Source: CAVUAF01 sp963739375
Lineage (GTDB): Bacteria > Acidobacteriota > Terriglobia > Terriglobales > Acidobacteriaceae
Assembly (NCBI GenBank): GCA_963739375.1
Contig: CAVUAF010000024.1
Coordinates: 96,899 to 160,898 of the forward strand
Direction: 5' to 3'
DNA: 64,000 nucleotides
This document shows positions 8,659 to 17,964 of this stretch, in pieces (the first letter of the stretch is position 1; every line of letters starts with the position of its first letter). The translations under genes and the position numbers were made by a program. The notes beneath the pieces are model-generated. The model searched no databases and had not been told where the DNA came from. It worked only from the letters and a program-made list of their open reading frames with translations.

Positions 8659-9714
8659 ATGCAATTGCACCCGGATGGTCACCTGCTGCGCCGGGTAAAA
8701 AGGGGGCAGGCGAAGCCAGCCATGAGATTCCGAACAGCAGCCCTTCTCGCTTTTATTGCGGCTCTGGCGGTGAGCGCGAACGCCGCGTCACCGCATGCGG
8801 GCCGCGCCCTTTCCGGCGCCTTCCTCATGGGCGCCTATCCAGGCGCCGCCGAGGATCAGACGAAAGTCGCAACGCCATCGTCTCAGGCAAAAACCGCAAC
8901 GCCATCATCGCAGGCAAAGGATGCGGGCGGATATGTTGGTGCGACGACCTGCCAGGGTTGCCACGACGAAATGTTCAAGGGGTTCGAGGCATCGCCGCAC
9001 TGGATAACCACCCAGGAAACCAAGACCACGCACGGGGCGCGCGGTTGCGAATCGTGCCATGGTCCCGGGTCGGCGCACGTGGAAGGTGGCGGCGACAAAA
9101 GCAAGATCTTCACCTTCCTCGGGGCCAAGAGCGAAGACATCACCAAGCGCTGCCTGAGCTGCCACGAAGCCAAGGCGGAGCAGCACGACTTCCTGCGGTC
9201 CGTGCACAATGAGAACGGCGTCAACTGCACCAGCTGCCACTCCATCCACCACAGCAAGATGGAATATCTGCTGGTGAGCAAGCAGCCCACGCTGTGTTAC
9301 TCGTGCCACGCGGAACAAAGGGCCGATTTCCAGAAGACCTTCCGCCATCGTGTGGACGAGGGCCTGATCAAGTGCACCGATTGCCATAACGCGCACGGCG
9401 CGCTGCGCGATCGCCAGGTCCGGTCAGCGCCCGGCCAGGACCTGATCTGCGTCAAGTGCCACGCCGACAAACGGGGACCGTTCGTCTTCGAGCACCAACC
9501 CGTCCGGGTGGAGGGATGCACGTCCTGCCACACTCCGCACTCCTCGGTCTACCCGCGCATGCTGCTCACCGCCCGCATCAACACCCTTTGCGTGCAATGC
9601 CATGTGCAACTCCCGGTGGGCGTCCACGGCGCGCAGAACCAGTACCGGCAGGCTTGCATCGTTTGCCACATGAGTATTCACGGCTCAAACGTGAGCAATC
9701 TTTTCTTCAAGTAA
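8659..9714 (+). CDS. DmsE/MtrA-type periplasmic decaheme cytochrome c
   Basis: 351 residues from ATG 8659, chosen because GAGGAG lies just upstream; an earlier GTG at 8608 lacks such a site. The Sec signal peptide (MRFRTAALLAFIAALAVSANA) begins about 21 residues in, giving an unusually long positive n-region. A duplicated ATPSSQAK unit follows. Ten CxxCH haem-binding motifs are present: CQGCH, CESCH, CLSCH, CTSCH, CYSCH, CTDCH, CVKCH, CTSCH, CVQCH and CIVCH. Ten haems and about 330 mature residues match the MtrA/DmsE family, which sits inside an outer-membrane barrel and wires periplasmic electrons to the cell exterior. The barrel gene follows 16 bp downstream, so they very probably form one operon. 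Confidence 0.93.
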   Translation: MQLHPDGHLLRRVKRGQAKPAMRFRTAALLAFIAALAVSANAASPHAGRALSGAFLMGAYPGAAEDQTKVATPSSQAKTATPSSQAKDAGGYVGATTCQGCHDEMFKGFEASPHWITTQETKTTHGARGCESCHGPGSAHVEGGGDKSKIFTFLGAKSEDITKRCLSCHEAKAEQHDFLRSVHNENGVNCTSCHSIHHSKMEYLLVSKQPTLCYSCHAEQRADFQKTFRHRVDEGLIKCTDCHNAHGALRDRQVRSAPGQDLICVKCHADKRGPFVFEHQPVRVEGCTSCHTPHSSVYPRMLLTARINTLCVQCHVQLPVGVHGAQNQYRQACIVCHMSIHGSNVSNLFFK

Positions 9715-9730
9715 AGGAAGGAGAAGAACC

Positions 9731-12481
9731 ATGGCCAATCGCAATCAAAATTCGCCGCGGCCTCTCCTTCACGGAGAAGAGCCGCTGGACAGGAGCCGAC
9801 GTATGAACAGGAAGCATGCAATCTTGGTCGCCATCCTGATGCTGGCGCTACCGCTGTTCGCCCTGGCCCAGGGCAAGGATGCGCAGCCCAAGGAGGAAGA
9901 GGACAAAGGCCGTGTTTGGGGCGACTACACCGTGCACCAGTCCATCGAGCTCGGCGCCCACATCGCGGACGCGCAAGGCAGTAAGCCGATGTACTTCACG
10001 TTCGTCAACCTGGGCACCGGCCCGCGCATTCTGTCGCAGGAGCTGTCCCTGCGGTCGAACAGCCACGAGGGCATGCTCTTCGACAACCTGTACCTGAGCA
10101 GCTTCGGGTTCGGAGGCGACCCGGAAGGCATGTCGCGCCTGCGGCTGGAGAAGAACAAGTGGTACAACTTCGTCGGCCTTTACCGGCGCGACAAGAACTT
10201 CTTCGACTACAACCTGTTTGCCAATCCGTTGAACCTCAATGCGGGCATCGTCACCTGCGGCGCCGGCTGCGCGAACGCCATCAACCCGGCGGCACAGCCG
10301 TGGTTCACCAACAGCCCGCACCTGCAGGCCACCACCCGCAACATGGGCGACTTCCTGCTGACGGTGATGCCGGAGTCGGCCATCAGCTTCCGCCTGGGCT
10401 TTACCCGCAATGCCAATTACGGAAGAGTGGACACCAGCCTGGAAGCTCCCATTCGCACCATCCTGACCGAGGACACCCAGTGGCGCGGGGACCGTTACCA
10501 GTTCGGGGCGGACCTCAAGCCGCTGCGGCGCACCACCCTCAGCCTCGATGTATTTGTCGAGAAGGACAAGAACGATATCGGCTTCCTGGATGGCAACGTG
10601 CTGTACGCGTTGGGCAATGCGAGTGGGCCGAAGGTCGATATTGGGGTTCTGTTGCCGCCCTTGGGTGGCACCCTGCCTTCGTGCTTTAACGGACAAACCA
10701 TCCAGACGGGCGGCGTTCTCATCGTCAATTCGGGGTGCAACGGCATTCTTCTGAACACTGGTGCCGGCGGCCCTTACTTCAAGCGCGGCCATGTCCGGAC
10801 CAGCATTCCGACCGGGCAGTTGTCGTTGGTGTCGAATTACTTCAGCAAGCTGGCCGTCACCGCCAGCGGCACGTACAGCTCCGCGAATTCCGATTACTTG
10901 AACTTTAACGAGTTCATGCATGGCAGCACCTCCTCGCTCAACACCGGCAGTCCCAACACCCGTCGGGTCTCGGGCAACGCCGATCTGGGGGCGACTTACG
11001 AGATCAACAAGAGCTGGAGCTTTTCGGAAAAGTTCCGCTGGGTCAACTGGCGCGAACCGGGCGCCTTCACGAACACGGCGTTCAACTGCACGCTCCCGAC
11101 CGGCGCCCTGGCGTCGCCGACCGGATTCCCCGCCGGCTCCGTGACGCTGACTTCACTCCTCAACCCCTGCCTCAGCTCCATTCAGACCCTTACCGGCATG
11201 ACGACCGCAGGCAACGCGACGAGCGGAAGCTACCAAGTCATAACCGCCTACAACACGCTGTTAGGGGAGCGCGCGTACTTCAACACGGCGAAGTTGAACT
11301 GGCAGCCGAGCCGTCGTCTGAGCGCTTACGTCGGCTACCGCTACGCCCAGCGCCGGTTGCAGGACGGGAATGCCGCCGTCGGCGGCATTCTCAACCAGGT
11401 GACCACCACGTTTACCAACAACGGGACCGGCACGGTGCCGACGACGCCCACGCTTGCGACCACGACCGGCGCGGTGGACACCCAAACCATCAACCTGAAC
11501 ACCTTCCTGGTCGGCGCGGTGGTCCGTCCGGTGGAGGCATGGCGGATCAACGGCGACCTGGAATTCATGCATGCCGACAACTCCTTCACCAACCTCAGTC
11601 CGCGTGACCAGAAACGGGCGCGGCTTTACACCACCTACAAGGTGAAGCGCTGGGCCAGCATCAATGGAGGCCTGCATTTCGTCGAGACCCGTAACGATTA
11701 TGCCCAATCGGAAACCGTCGAGAACGTTTCCGGCATCATTGCCGGCAGCGTCGGCACCCCACTGTTCCCGTCTGCGTTTGTCCCCTTCGAATATGGCCAC
11801 AAGGACCATTGGCGCTACTACACGCTGGGTATGAGTCTGAACCCCAACTCGAAGTTCACCTTCGACCTGGGGTGGACGAAGCTGGACCAGAACATCAAGG
11901 CGGGGGCCTGCTTGCCGATAAGCGCCACCGCCGGCGTGTTCTCCGGCACTTCCCCGGCTCCGACTTCAGCTCCCGCGACCTGCAATAACGCTACCACCGC
12001 TCGCGCTTTGCTTCTGGACTATCAGGAGACCACGAACGCCGGCTATACAAACATTCTTTACCAGCCGGTCAAGCGCGTTACCTTTAACCTGGGCTATGAG
12101 GTCACGGGCGACAATGGCCACTCCAACTGGCTGCGTGCCGACAATGGCCTGCCCGTCCAAGTAGTGGGCGATATCTACGGCAACTCGCCCCCTCTGGCGG
12201 GCAACCCCATCACTCCTTGTCCCGGAGCGTCGGTGGCGACGGGGTGCGTCTTCAACGGTCCGTTCCCGGACCAGCCCCTTGGTCCCCAGGCCATCAACTG
12301 GCACAAGGCGAATCTGGGGGTTGCCATTGACTTCGCCAAGGGAGTCCAGTTCCGAGGCCAGTGGAGCTACTACGACTACAACTCGAAGGACGAGATCCCC
12401 AGCCTGGCTTTGCTCAGGGTGACGGCTCCGCGTGACTTCCACGCGAACGTGGAGACGATTTCGCTGAAGTACACCTTCTGA
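9731..12481 (+). CDS. MtrB/PioB-like outer-membrane beta-barrel of a porin-cytochrome complex
   Basis: 916 residues from ATG 9731, which is preceded by AAGGAGAAG. A second ATG at 9803 with CAGGAG in front would start exactly at the signal peptide (MNRKHAILVAILMLALPLFA). The mature protein is made of alternating amphipathic strands rich in Tyr/Trp/Asn and ends in LKYTF, an aromatic C-terminus typical of Bam-inserted barrels. The DLGWTK, NLGYEV and YRYAQRR strand pairs recall decaheme-associated MtrB/PioB barrels. It is longer than Shewanella MtrB, and the N-terminal CxxC of that protein is not seen. It probably sheathes the decaheme cytochrome encoded 16 bp upstream. No surface cytochrome (MtrC-like) or inner-membrane quinol oxidase lies in the window. 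Confidence 0.85.
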   Translation: MANRNQNSPRPLLHGEEPLDRSRRMNRKHAILVAILMLALPLFALAQGKDAQPKEEEDKGRVWGDYTVHQSIELGAHIADAQGSKPMYFTFVNLGTGPRILSQELSLRSNSHEGMLFDNLYLSSFGFGGDPEGMSRLRLEKNKWYNFVGLYRRDKNFFDYNLFANPLNLNAGIVTCGAGCANAINPAAQPWFTNSPHLQATTRNMGDFLLTVMPESAISFRLGFTRNANYGRVDTSLEAPIRTILTEDTQWRGDRYQFGADLKPLRRTTLSLDVFVEKDKNDIGFLDGNVLYALGNASGPKVDIGVLLPPLGGTLPSCFNGQTIQTGGVLIVNSGCNGILLNTGAGGPYFKRGHVRTSIPTGQLSLVSNYFSKLAVTASGTYSSANSDYLNFNEFMHGSTSSLNTGSPNTRRVSGNADLGATYEINKSWSFSEKFRWVNWREPGAFTNTAFNCTLPTGALASPTGFPAGSVTLTSLLNPCLSSIQTLTGMTTAGNATSGSYQVITAYNTLLGERAYFNTAKLNWQPSRRLSAYVGYRYAQRRLQDGNAAVGGILNQVTTTFTNNGTGTVPTTPTLATTTGAVDTQTINLNTFLVGAVVRPVEAWRINGDLEFMHADNSFTNLSPRDQKRARLYTTYKVKRWASINGGLHFVETRNDYAQSETVENVSGIIAGSVGTPLFPSAFVPFEYGHKDHWRYYTLGMSLNPNSKFTFDLGWTKLDQNIKAGACLPISATAGVFSGTSPAPTSAPATCNNATTARALLLDYQETTNAGYTNILYQPVKRVTFNLGYEVTGDNGHSNWLRADNGLPVQVVGDIYGNSPPLAGNPITPCPGASVATGCVFNGPFPDQPLGPQAINWHKANLGVAIDFAKGVQFRGQWSYYDYNSKDEIPSLALLRVTAPRDFHANVETISLKYTF

Positions 12482-12526
12482 GTTCTCTTGCTACGCGAGG
12501 AGCAGTCCGCTGCTCGCGTAACTTCC

Positions 12527-12561
12527 GCCCGGTCCGCGCTGCGGGCCGGGCGCTTTTTCTT
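12527..12561 (+). terminator. Rho-independent terminator after the porin-cytochrome operon
   Basis: GCCCGGTCCGC (12527-12537) pairs with GCGGGCCGGGC (12541-12551) around a three-base loop and is followed by GCTTTTTCTT. It ends the rightward transcript just before the converging phoU gene. An imperfect hairpin at about 12492-12520 precedes it. Confidence 0.85.
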
Positions 12562-12587
12562 GTGGCGCAGGGATTGGCCGGCAGGCA

Positions 12588-13268
12588 CTAACTGGGGGCG
12601 ACATCCTCGCCGGTGCCGGCATGATGGCGCACGTCGGCGCCGCGGATCCAATAAATCACATCCTCGGCGATGTTGGTGGCGTGGTCGGCGACCCGCTCCA
12701 GGTTGCGTGCGATCAGCAGGACGTCCAGGGCCTGCGGCAAGAGGTTGGGGTCCTTGTGCATCAGCTCCGCTAACACGACATAGGCCTCATCGTTCATACG
12801 GTCCACGATGTCGTCCATCTTCAATACCGCTTCCGCCAATTCGGCCTTGCCTTCCACGAACGCTTCCAGGGCGCGGCGAATCATGCCGGCGGAAGTGGCC
12901 GCCATGCGGGGGACGTCGACGGGAAGGTCCACCTGCGGCAGGGTGATCAGCTTGATGACGCGTTCCACGATGTTGACCGCCTGGTCGCCGATGCGTTCCA
13001 GATCGGCGTTGATCTTCATGACGGCGGTGATGAAGCGCAGATCGACCGCCATGGGCTGCTGCATGGCGAGCAAATCGATGGCCAGCTCGTCGATTTCGCG
13101 CTCGATGGCGTTGATGGCGGGCTCGGCATCGAGCACCGTGTGGCAGAGTTTGAGGTTGCGATCGCGATAGGCCTGCGTCGCCAACTCCACCGCCTGCTCG
13201 GCCATGCCGGCCATGGTGAGGAGCTTTTCGTGCAGTTCGTCAAGTCCCTGGTGAAAGCGAGTGCGCAT
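12588..13268 (-). CDS. phoU: Phosphate-specific transport regulator PhoU (copy 1)
   Basis: 226 residues from ATG 13268, overlapping the pstB stop as TAATG. PhoU is an all-helical protein of two three-helix bundles that couples the PstSCAB transporter to the PhoR kinase and damps phosphate uptake. Both metal/partner-binding repeats are visible: NADLERIGDQAVNIVERV in the first half and NLERVADHATNIAEDV in the second, along with the family's FHQGLDELHEKLLTMAGMAEQAV start. Length is normal. It is the last gene of the leftward pst operon. A second, divergent phoU stands at the head of the cluster (19070-19804). Confidence 0.93.
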   Translation of the reverse strand: MRTRFHQGLDELHEKLLTMAGMAEQAVELATQAYRDRNLKLCHTVLDAEPAINAIEREIDELAIDLLAMQQPMAVDLRFITAVMKINADLERIGDQAVNIVERVIKLITLPQVDLPVDVPRMAATSAGMIRRALEAFVEGKAELAEAVLKMDDIVDRMNDEAYVVLAELMHKDPNLLPQALDVLLIARNLERVADHATNIAEDVIYWIRGADVRHHAGTGEDVAPS

Positions 13269-14029
13269 TATCCAAACCTGCCGGTGATGTAGTCCTCGGT
13301 CCGCTTGTCGGACGGGGTGGTGAAGATTTTCTCGGTCTTGTCGAATTCCACCAGGCGGCCCATCAGGAAGAAGCCGGTAAACTCCGCCACCCGCGCCGCC
13401 TGCTGCATGTTGTGGGTGACGATCACGATAGTGTAATGCTCCTTGAGCTGGAAAATGAGCTCCTCGATCTTGGCGGTGGAAATGGGATCGAGGGCGGAGG
13501 CGGGCTCGTCCATCAGCATGACCAGGGGTTCCACCGCCAGGGCGCGCGCGATGCACAAGCGCTGCTGCTGGCCGCCGGAAAGACTGGCGCCAGATTTTTT
13601 CTTCAGCTCGTCTTTGACCTCGTCCCACAAGGCGGCCTGGCGCAGCGAACGCTCGACCACGGCATCCAGCGTGCGGCGATCGCGGATGCCGTTGAGCTTG
13701 AGGCCGGCGGCCACGTTGTCGTAAATCGACATGGTGGGAAACGGATTCGGCTTCTGGAACACCATGCCCAGACTGCGGCGCACCTGCACCGGGGCCGAGC
13801 CGTTGCCGTACACCTCCATGGCGCCCACCCGCACCTGGCCGGCCACGCGGGCTTCGGGGACGGTCTCGTGCATGCGGTTGAGGCAGCGGATGAAGGTGGA
13901 TTTACCGCAGCCCGAGGGGCCAATGATGGCGGTGGCGTGGTTGGCGGCGACATCGAGGTTGATGTCGTGCAGGGCCTGGTTGCTGCCGAACCAGGCATTG
14001 AGGCCGCGGACACTGATCTCCACGCCCAC
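13268..14029 (-). CDS. pstB: Phosphate ABC transporter ATPase PstB
   Basis: 253 residues with a GTG start at 14029, one base from the pstA stop. The cytoplasmic ATPase that powers phosphate import. Walker A GPSGCGKST is at about 37-45, then Q-loop VFQKPNPFP, signature LSGGQQQRLCIARAL, Walker B LVMLMDEPASALDP and switch histidine IVTHNMQQAARV. The long PstB-specific insert (RCLNRMHETVPEARVAGQV) after Walker A confirms phosphate rather than other anion transport. Length is typical. It overlaps phoU by one base of its stop codon. Confidence 0.96.
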   Translation of the reverse strand: MGVEISVRGLNAWFGSNQALHDINLDVAANHATAIIGPSGCGKSTFIRCLNRMHETVPEARVAGQVRVGAMEVYGNGSAPVQVRRSLGMVFQKPNPFPTMSIYDNVAAGLKLNGIRDRRTLDAVVERSLRQAALWDEVKDELKKKSGASLSGGQQQRLCIARALAVEPLVMLMDEPASALDPISTAKIEELIFQLKEHYTIVIVTHNMQQAARVAEFTGFFLMGRLVEFDKTEKIFTTPSDKRTEDYITGRFG

Positions 14030-14030
14030 G

Positions 14031-14915
14031 TCAGGCAGCTCCTTGCATCATGCCGCGGGCTGCGACCAGGCGCACCACGCTCACGGTGCCGACGATCAGA
14101 ATGATGAGCACGAGGGCGCCCGCCCACGCCTGGCGGTGCCATTCGTCGAAGGGAGAGATGGCATAGACGAAGATCTGGAGCGGCAGGGCGGCGGTGGGCC
14201 GGTCGGGCTTCAGATTCCAGAACTGGTTGCCAAAGGCCGTGAACAGCAGGGGGGCGGTCTCGCCGGCGACGCGCGCAAAGGCCAGCATCACCCCGGTGAT
14301 AACGCCCGCGCTGGCGGTGCGCAGGGTGACGGAAATGGTGGCCCGCCACTGCGGGATGCCGAGCCCGAGCGCCGCTTCGCGCACCGCCTGCGGCACCATG
14401 AGCAGGATCTCCTCGGTGGAGCGGGTCACGGTGGGAATCATCATGATGCCGAGGGCCACGCCGCCGGCAAACGCCGAAAAGTGCTTCTGCGGCACCACCA
14501 CCAGCGAGTAGGCAACGATGCCGATGACAATCGAGGGTACGCCGTTCAGGACGTCGGCGGTGAAGCGGACCACGTTGCCCATCCGGTTGCGTCCAAATTC
14601 GACCAGGTAAACTCCCGCACCAATGCCGAGCGGCACACCCAGGGCGCTGGCGACCAGCAGGATGATGCCGGAGCCCACGATGGCGTTGGCCATGCCTCCA
14701 CCCGCCTCGCCCACCGGCTTCGGCGTCTGCGTCAGGAAGGAGAGACTCAGGGCGCCTGCACCCCGATAGAGCAGGTAGCCGAAGATCGCGACCAGGGGGG
14801 CAAGCACCAGGACGGCGGCCGAGGCCGCCAAGGCGCGGGCCAGCACGTCCGCCAGCCGGCGCCGCCAACTGATGTCGGGAATCTGTCCCGGGCCGCGCGT
14901 GAGGGCTTCAGACAT
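14031..14915 (-). CDS. pstA: Phosphate ABC transporter permease PstA
   Basis: 294 residues with about six membrane spans (for example ALAASAAVLVLAPLVAIFGY and GMANAIVGSGIILLVASALG). The ABC-coupling EAA loop reads EAALGLGIPQWRATISVTL. The VAGETAPLLFTAFGNQFW segment is diagnostic of PstA. It overlaps the pstC stop region by 8 bases and is followed by pstB after one base, so the three are translationally linked. It forms the membrane channel with PstC. Confidence 0.95.
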   Translation of the reverse strand: MSEALTRGPGQIPDISWRRRLADVLARALAASAAVLVLAPLVAIFGYLLYRGAGALSLSFLTQTPKPVGEAGGGMANAIVGSGIILLVASALGVPLGIGAGVYLVEFGRNRMGNVVRFTADVLNGVPSIVIGIVAYSLVVVPQKHFSAFAGGVALGIMMIPTVTRSTEEILLMVPQAVREAALGLGIPQWRATISVTLRTASAGVITGVMLAFARVAGETAPLLFTAFGNQFWNLKPDRPTAALPLQIFVYAISPFDEWHRQAWAGALVLIILIVGTVSVVRLVAARGMMQGAA

Positions 14916-15942
14916 GCACCCTCGCCGGCATGCCGCGCGTGACGCTCCACACCAGCAGCCGCGCCAGCGTATTCACCACCATGGTGACGAGGAAAAGGGC
15001 GAGTCCGATTTCCACCAGCGCACTGAGGTACAAAGTGCCGGAGGCTTCGCTGAACTCGTTGGCGATGACACTCGCCAGGGTGTAGCCGGGTGCGAACAGC
15101 GACCTGGCGATCTCCGGGCGGTTGCCGATCACCATGGTGACGGCCATGGTCTCGCCGAGGGCGCGGCCGAGGCCCAGAATCACCGCCCCGAAGATGCCGG
15201 CGCGCGCGTTGCGCAGGACGGCGAGGCGAATCATCTCCCAGCGCGTGGCGCCCAGGGCCAGCACCGCCTCGCGCTGCGGCTGGGGTACGGCCATCATCAC
15301 CTCGCGGCTGATGGCGGCGATGCTGGGAATCACCATGATGGCCAGGATGACGCCGGCGGCCAGCATGCCAATCCCGTAGGCCGGCCCGCCGAACAATCCC
15401 GTCCAGCCCAGGTACCGCGCCAGCCACGGCTGCACCGTCGAGCGCAGCAACGGCGCCAGGACAAAGATGCCCCATAGGCCATAGATGACGCTGGGAATCG
15501 CGGCCAGCAGTTCGACCAGGAACGAGAGCAGGGCGCGCAGCCCGCGGGGGCACATTTCGGTGGTAAACACCGCCACCCCCAAGGCCAGCGGGACCGCCAG
15601 CACCAGGGCCAGCAGCGAGGAAACGACGGTGCCGTAGATGAAGGGCAGGGCGCCGAATTCGCCGGCTACGGGGTCCCAATCCCGGCCAATGAAAAAGCGC
15701 AGCCCGAAGGCGCGCAGCGACTCGTCGGAGTGAAGCAGGAGTTCGGCAAGAATGAGGGCGACAACGGCGATGATGGAGATGGCGCAGGCTCCCACGCCAA
15801 CGCGGAAAACCGCATCTCCAGCCCGCCCCGTGGGCCGCTGCGCCAGATGGAGCCGGATGACCGGCTCGGGCCGCGGAAGCGCCGCCGGGAGCCGCGCAAC
15901 ATCGGCCGGGCGGGGTGGCTGGAGGATCGGAGCATCCATCAT
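14908..15942 (-). CDS. pstC: Phosphate ABC transporter permease PstC
   Basis: 344 residues with a cytoplasmic, proline-rich N-terminus of about 45 residues and then six or more membrane spans. The PstC landmarks FIYGTVVSSLLALVLAVPLA, ELLAAIPSVIYGLWG and GRALGETMAVTMVIGN are intact. The EAA loop reads REAVLALGATRWEMIRLAV. The start codon lies 22 bp downstream of a Pho-box-like direct repeat, so pstCAB-phoU may have its own phosphate-responsive promoter in addition to read-through from pstS and the porin. Confidence 0.95.
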   Translation of the reverse strand: MMDAPILQPPRPADVARLPAALPRPEPVIRLHLAQRPTGRAGDAVFRVGVGACAISIIAVVALILAELLLHSDESLRAFGLRFFIGRDWDPVAGEFGALPFIYGTVVSSLLALVLAVPLALGVAVFTTEMCPRGLRALLSFLVELLAAIPSVIYGLWGIFVLAPLLRSTVQPWLARYLGWTGLFGGPAYGIGMLAAGVILAIMVIPSIAAISREVMMAVPQPQREAVLALGATRWEMIRLAVLRNARAGIFGAVILGLGRALGETMAVTMVIGNRPEIARSLFAPGYTLASVIANEFSEASGTLYLSALVEIGLALFLVTMVVNTLARLLVWSVTRGMPARVHV

Positions 15943-15962
15943 CCAGCACCGTACTAGAACAT

Positions 15963-15980
15963 TGTTAAAGGACTGTTAAA
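15963..15980 (-). promoter_or_regulatory. Pho-box-like direct repeat before pstC
   Basis: On the coding strand this reads TTTAACA-GTCC-TTTAACA: two identical heptamers with a four-base spacer (11-bp period). PhoB-type regulators bind direct heptamers with exactly this spacing. It lies 21 bp upstream of the pstC start, and two degenerate copies stand before pstS and phoU2. Confidence 0.65.
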
Positions 15981-16008
15981 TGACGACCGGAGGCAATCGC
16001 CGACGGGG

Positions 16009-16048
16009 AAAAAAAGCCGCTCCCCCGGACGAAATGCCGAGGGAGCGG
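16009..16048 (-). terminator. Rho-independent terminator after the porin gene
   Basis: Read on the minus strand, CCGCTCCC (16048-16041) pairs with GGGAGCGG (16024-16017) and is followed by a run of seven T. It lies 34 bases beyond the porin stop and before the pstC Pho box. So the phoU2-pstS-porin and pstCAB-phoU1 transcripts are probably separate units. Confidence 0.8.
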
Positions 16049-16082
16049 AAGCGAGGGTGGTCAAGAGAAGCGAGTCGGGCGG

Positions 16083-17912
16083 TTACGGCAAGTAGTACCG
16101 GAGGCCCGTGAAGATCATGTTCTGCGTCGCCTGCGGACCGCCGCCCACGCCGCTCCAGGTGTTGCGGGTGACGTGCGAGTATTGCGGTCCCCACTGCAGC
16201 CGCCCCTTCGGTCCGTTGTAAAACTTGATGTAGAAGCCGGCCGTGTACTCGATGACGTTGCGAATGTCGCCGTTGCAGTTCGCGGGACTTCCCGGCGTGA
16301 AGCCGTTCCCACCGCCGGGCACGGCCTCGACCAGGCAACCGGAGTTGTTGAAGAGCGGCGAACCGTACCCCACCGGCACGGCGCCCGCACGCAACTGGTA
16401 GTAGCGCGAAACGTGTTCGGTGCCGCCGTTGAAGTACACGTCGAACCTGGGGTGGTGGAACTCGAGCGTGCCGAGTCCCTGGTACGAGTGCAACAGCGCC
16501 AGGGTGCCGTCGGGCCGCACGGTGGCGTCGGGAAGCGTCGAAGTGCCGTAGCGGCCGACGCCGTCGCCGCCGAGGGCGTGCAGGGCGAACTCGATGTGCT
16601 TTTTGTACACCAGCCAGCGCGCGTTGGCGCCGATGCCGCCGCCGATTTTGGTGTCATTGAAGGCGCCCGCGGCCGAGGCCGGAGTCGCGGTTGCGTTGGG
16701 ATACACGCGGTCGCGCAGCGGGCTGATCACGCCGAAGATTTCATAGTGGCCGTACTTGGGCTGGAAGGCAGCCTTGAGCACGTAGTCGGGCGAGACGTTG
16801 AAGGAATAATTCGCGGTGGGGTTGTACAGGCCGCCGCCGGTGCCGGCATTGCCGAAGGTGAAGTTGTTCAGGTTGCCGTGCGCGGTCATCAGCGTCTGCG
16901 GATTCTCGAGCGAGAAACCGAGCCAGACCTTGTTGTTGAAGTTCTTGACCACGCGGAAGCCAAACTGGCGGGTCCAGCTGAAACCGACGTGGTACTGCGC
17001 GTCAATCGTGCTGGGCAGCGTTTCGCTGCGGTTGTCGAGACCGTTCCGGGTCTCGGTCACCAAGCTCCACATCTGGCCGCCGGTAAAGCTCCAGCCGTTG
17101 CTCAGCGCGGCCTGTGCCCAGAGCTGGCGCTGCCGGTTGGTATAGCTGTTGCTCTGATTGTTGTTGGAGGTGACACCGGCGGAGAGCCAATCCATTTCGT
17201 AGTAGCCCGTCAGCTTCATCTTGGCGAGCTTGCCCTCGGCGAGGATGGCGATGCGGGACTGCCGACCGGAGCCGAAGAACTCGGAGAGGCTCTGCGCGCC
17301 GGCCCCGGCAAAGGGAATGGCGCCGAACGGGGTGTTGACGTCGGAGGCCATGCCGTGTTGGCGCCACACCGTCTCCGCCGCGAGGAAGCCGCCCGGCGTG
17401 ATGGTGATGCCCTTGTAGTGGAGGGTGAGCGGGCTTTCGACCATCTCCGTGACGCGCTTCTGCTCATCCTGGAGCGCGAGTGCGGCGTTGGTGGCATTCG
17501 CCTTCAGATCGCCGACGTCGGCCTTGAGCGCGACCGTGGCCGTCTGCGCCTCGTCGGCCTTCCGCGCCGCGCCGGTCACGGCGTCTTGCGCCGCGCCGGC
17601 GGCGGACTGCGCACGCTCGGCGCTCACCTGGCTCTGCTGCAGCGCCTGGCGGGTGTCCTGCAGGTCCTGCGCCAGCCTCTGGATTTGCTGCTGCTGTTGC
17701 GCGAGGGTCTCGCGCATCGCCCGCAGCTCGTCCGCCAGCGCCCGGCTCGCGCCGGCGGCCGGAGGCGGAGCCGCCGGCTTCGGGGCTGCCGTCTTGGTTG
17801 TGGTCTTGCGGGGGGGCGCCTTGCGGCTGCCGCTCTTCGACGCGGGTGCCGTCTGCGCCGTCAGGCTGGTGCAAAGGGCCAGGATCACGAACACCCTGCT
17901 GAGTTGTCTCAT
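16083..17912 (-). CDS. Coiled-coil outer-membrane porin in the pst cluster
   Basis: 609 residues. A Sec signal peptide (RVFVILALCTSLTAQ) is followed by a Lys/Pro/Ala-rich linker, a coiled coil at about residues 58-155 (heptad-rich, LAQQQQQIQRLAQDLQDTRQ and onward) and a beta-barrel domain to the C-terminus with repeated aromatic-ended strands and a final LRYYLP. The plan resembles trimeric porins in which a coiled coil reaches peptidoglycan. Its place between pstS and pstC argues for a phosphate-selective channel like OprP/OprO in function (inference), supplying the periplasmic binding protein. No sequence motif proves phosphate selectivity. It has its own terminator at 16009-16048 and probably shares the pstS promoter. 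Confidence 0.75.
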   Translation of the reverse strand: MRQLSRVFVILALCTSLTAQTAPASKSGSRKAPPRKTTTKTAAPKPAAPPPAAGASRALADELRAMRETLAQQQQQIQRLAQDLQDTRQALQQSQVSAERAQSAAGAAQDAVTGAARKADEAQTATVALKADVGDLKANATNAALALQDEQKRVTEMVESPLTLHYKGITITPGGFLAAETVWRQHGMASDVNTPFGAIPFAGAGAQSLSEFFGSGRQSRIAILAEGKLAKMKLTGYYEMDWLSAGVTSNNNQSNSYTNRQRQLWAQAALSNGWSFTGGQMWSLVTETRNGLDNRSETLPSTIDAQYHVGFSWTRQFGFRVVKNFNNKVWLGFSLENPQTLMTAHGNLNNFTFGNAGTGGGLYNPTANYSFNVSPDYVLKAAFQPKYGHYEIFGVISPLRDRVYPNATATPASAAGAFNDTKIGGGIGANARWLVYKKHIEFALHALGGDGVGRYGTSTLPDATVRPDGTLALLHSYQGLGTLEFHHPRFDVYFNGGTEHVSRYYQLRAGAVPVGYGSPLFNNSGCLVEAVPGGGNGFTPGSPANCNGDIRNVIEYTAGFYIKFYNGPKGRLQWGPQYSHVTRNTWSGVGGGPQATQNMIFTGLRYYLP

Positions 17913-17964
17913 CGCCTCTTGTCTCCCTGTCTTGATCGCGTTGTGTGCCGCAGACTGCCCCCGG

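Noticed and set aside
12588..13628. A 346-residue PhoU
   Set aside because: The upstream part is antisense-frame reading of pstB; the family start is ATG 13268.
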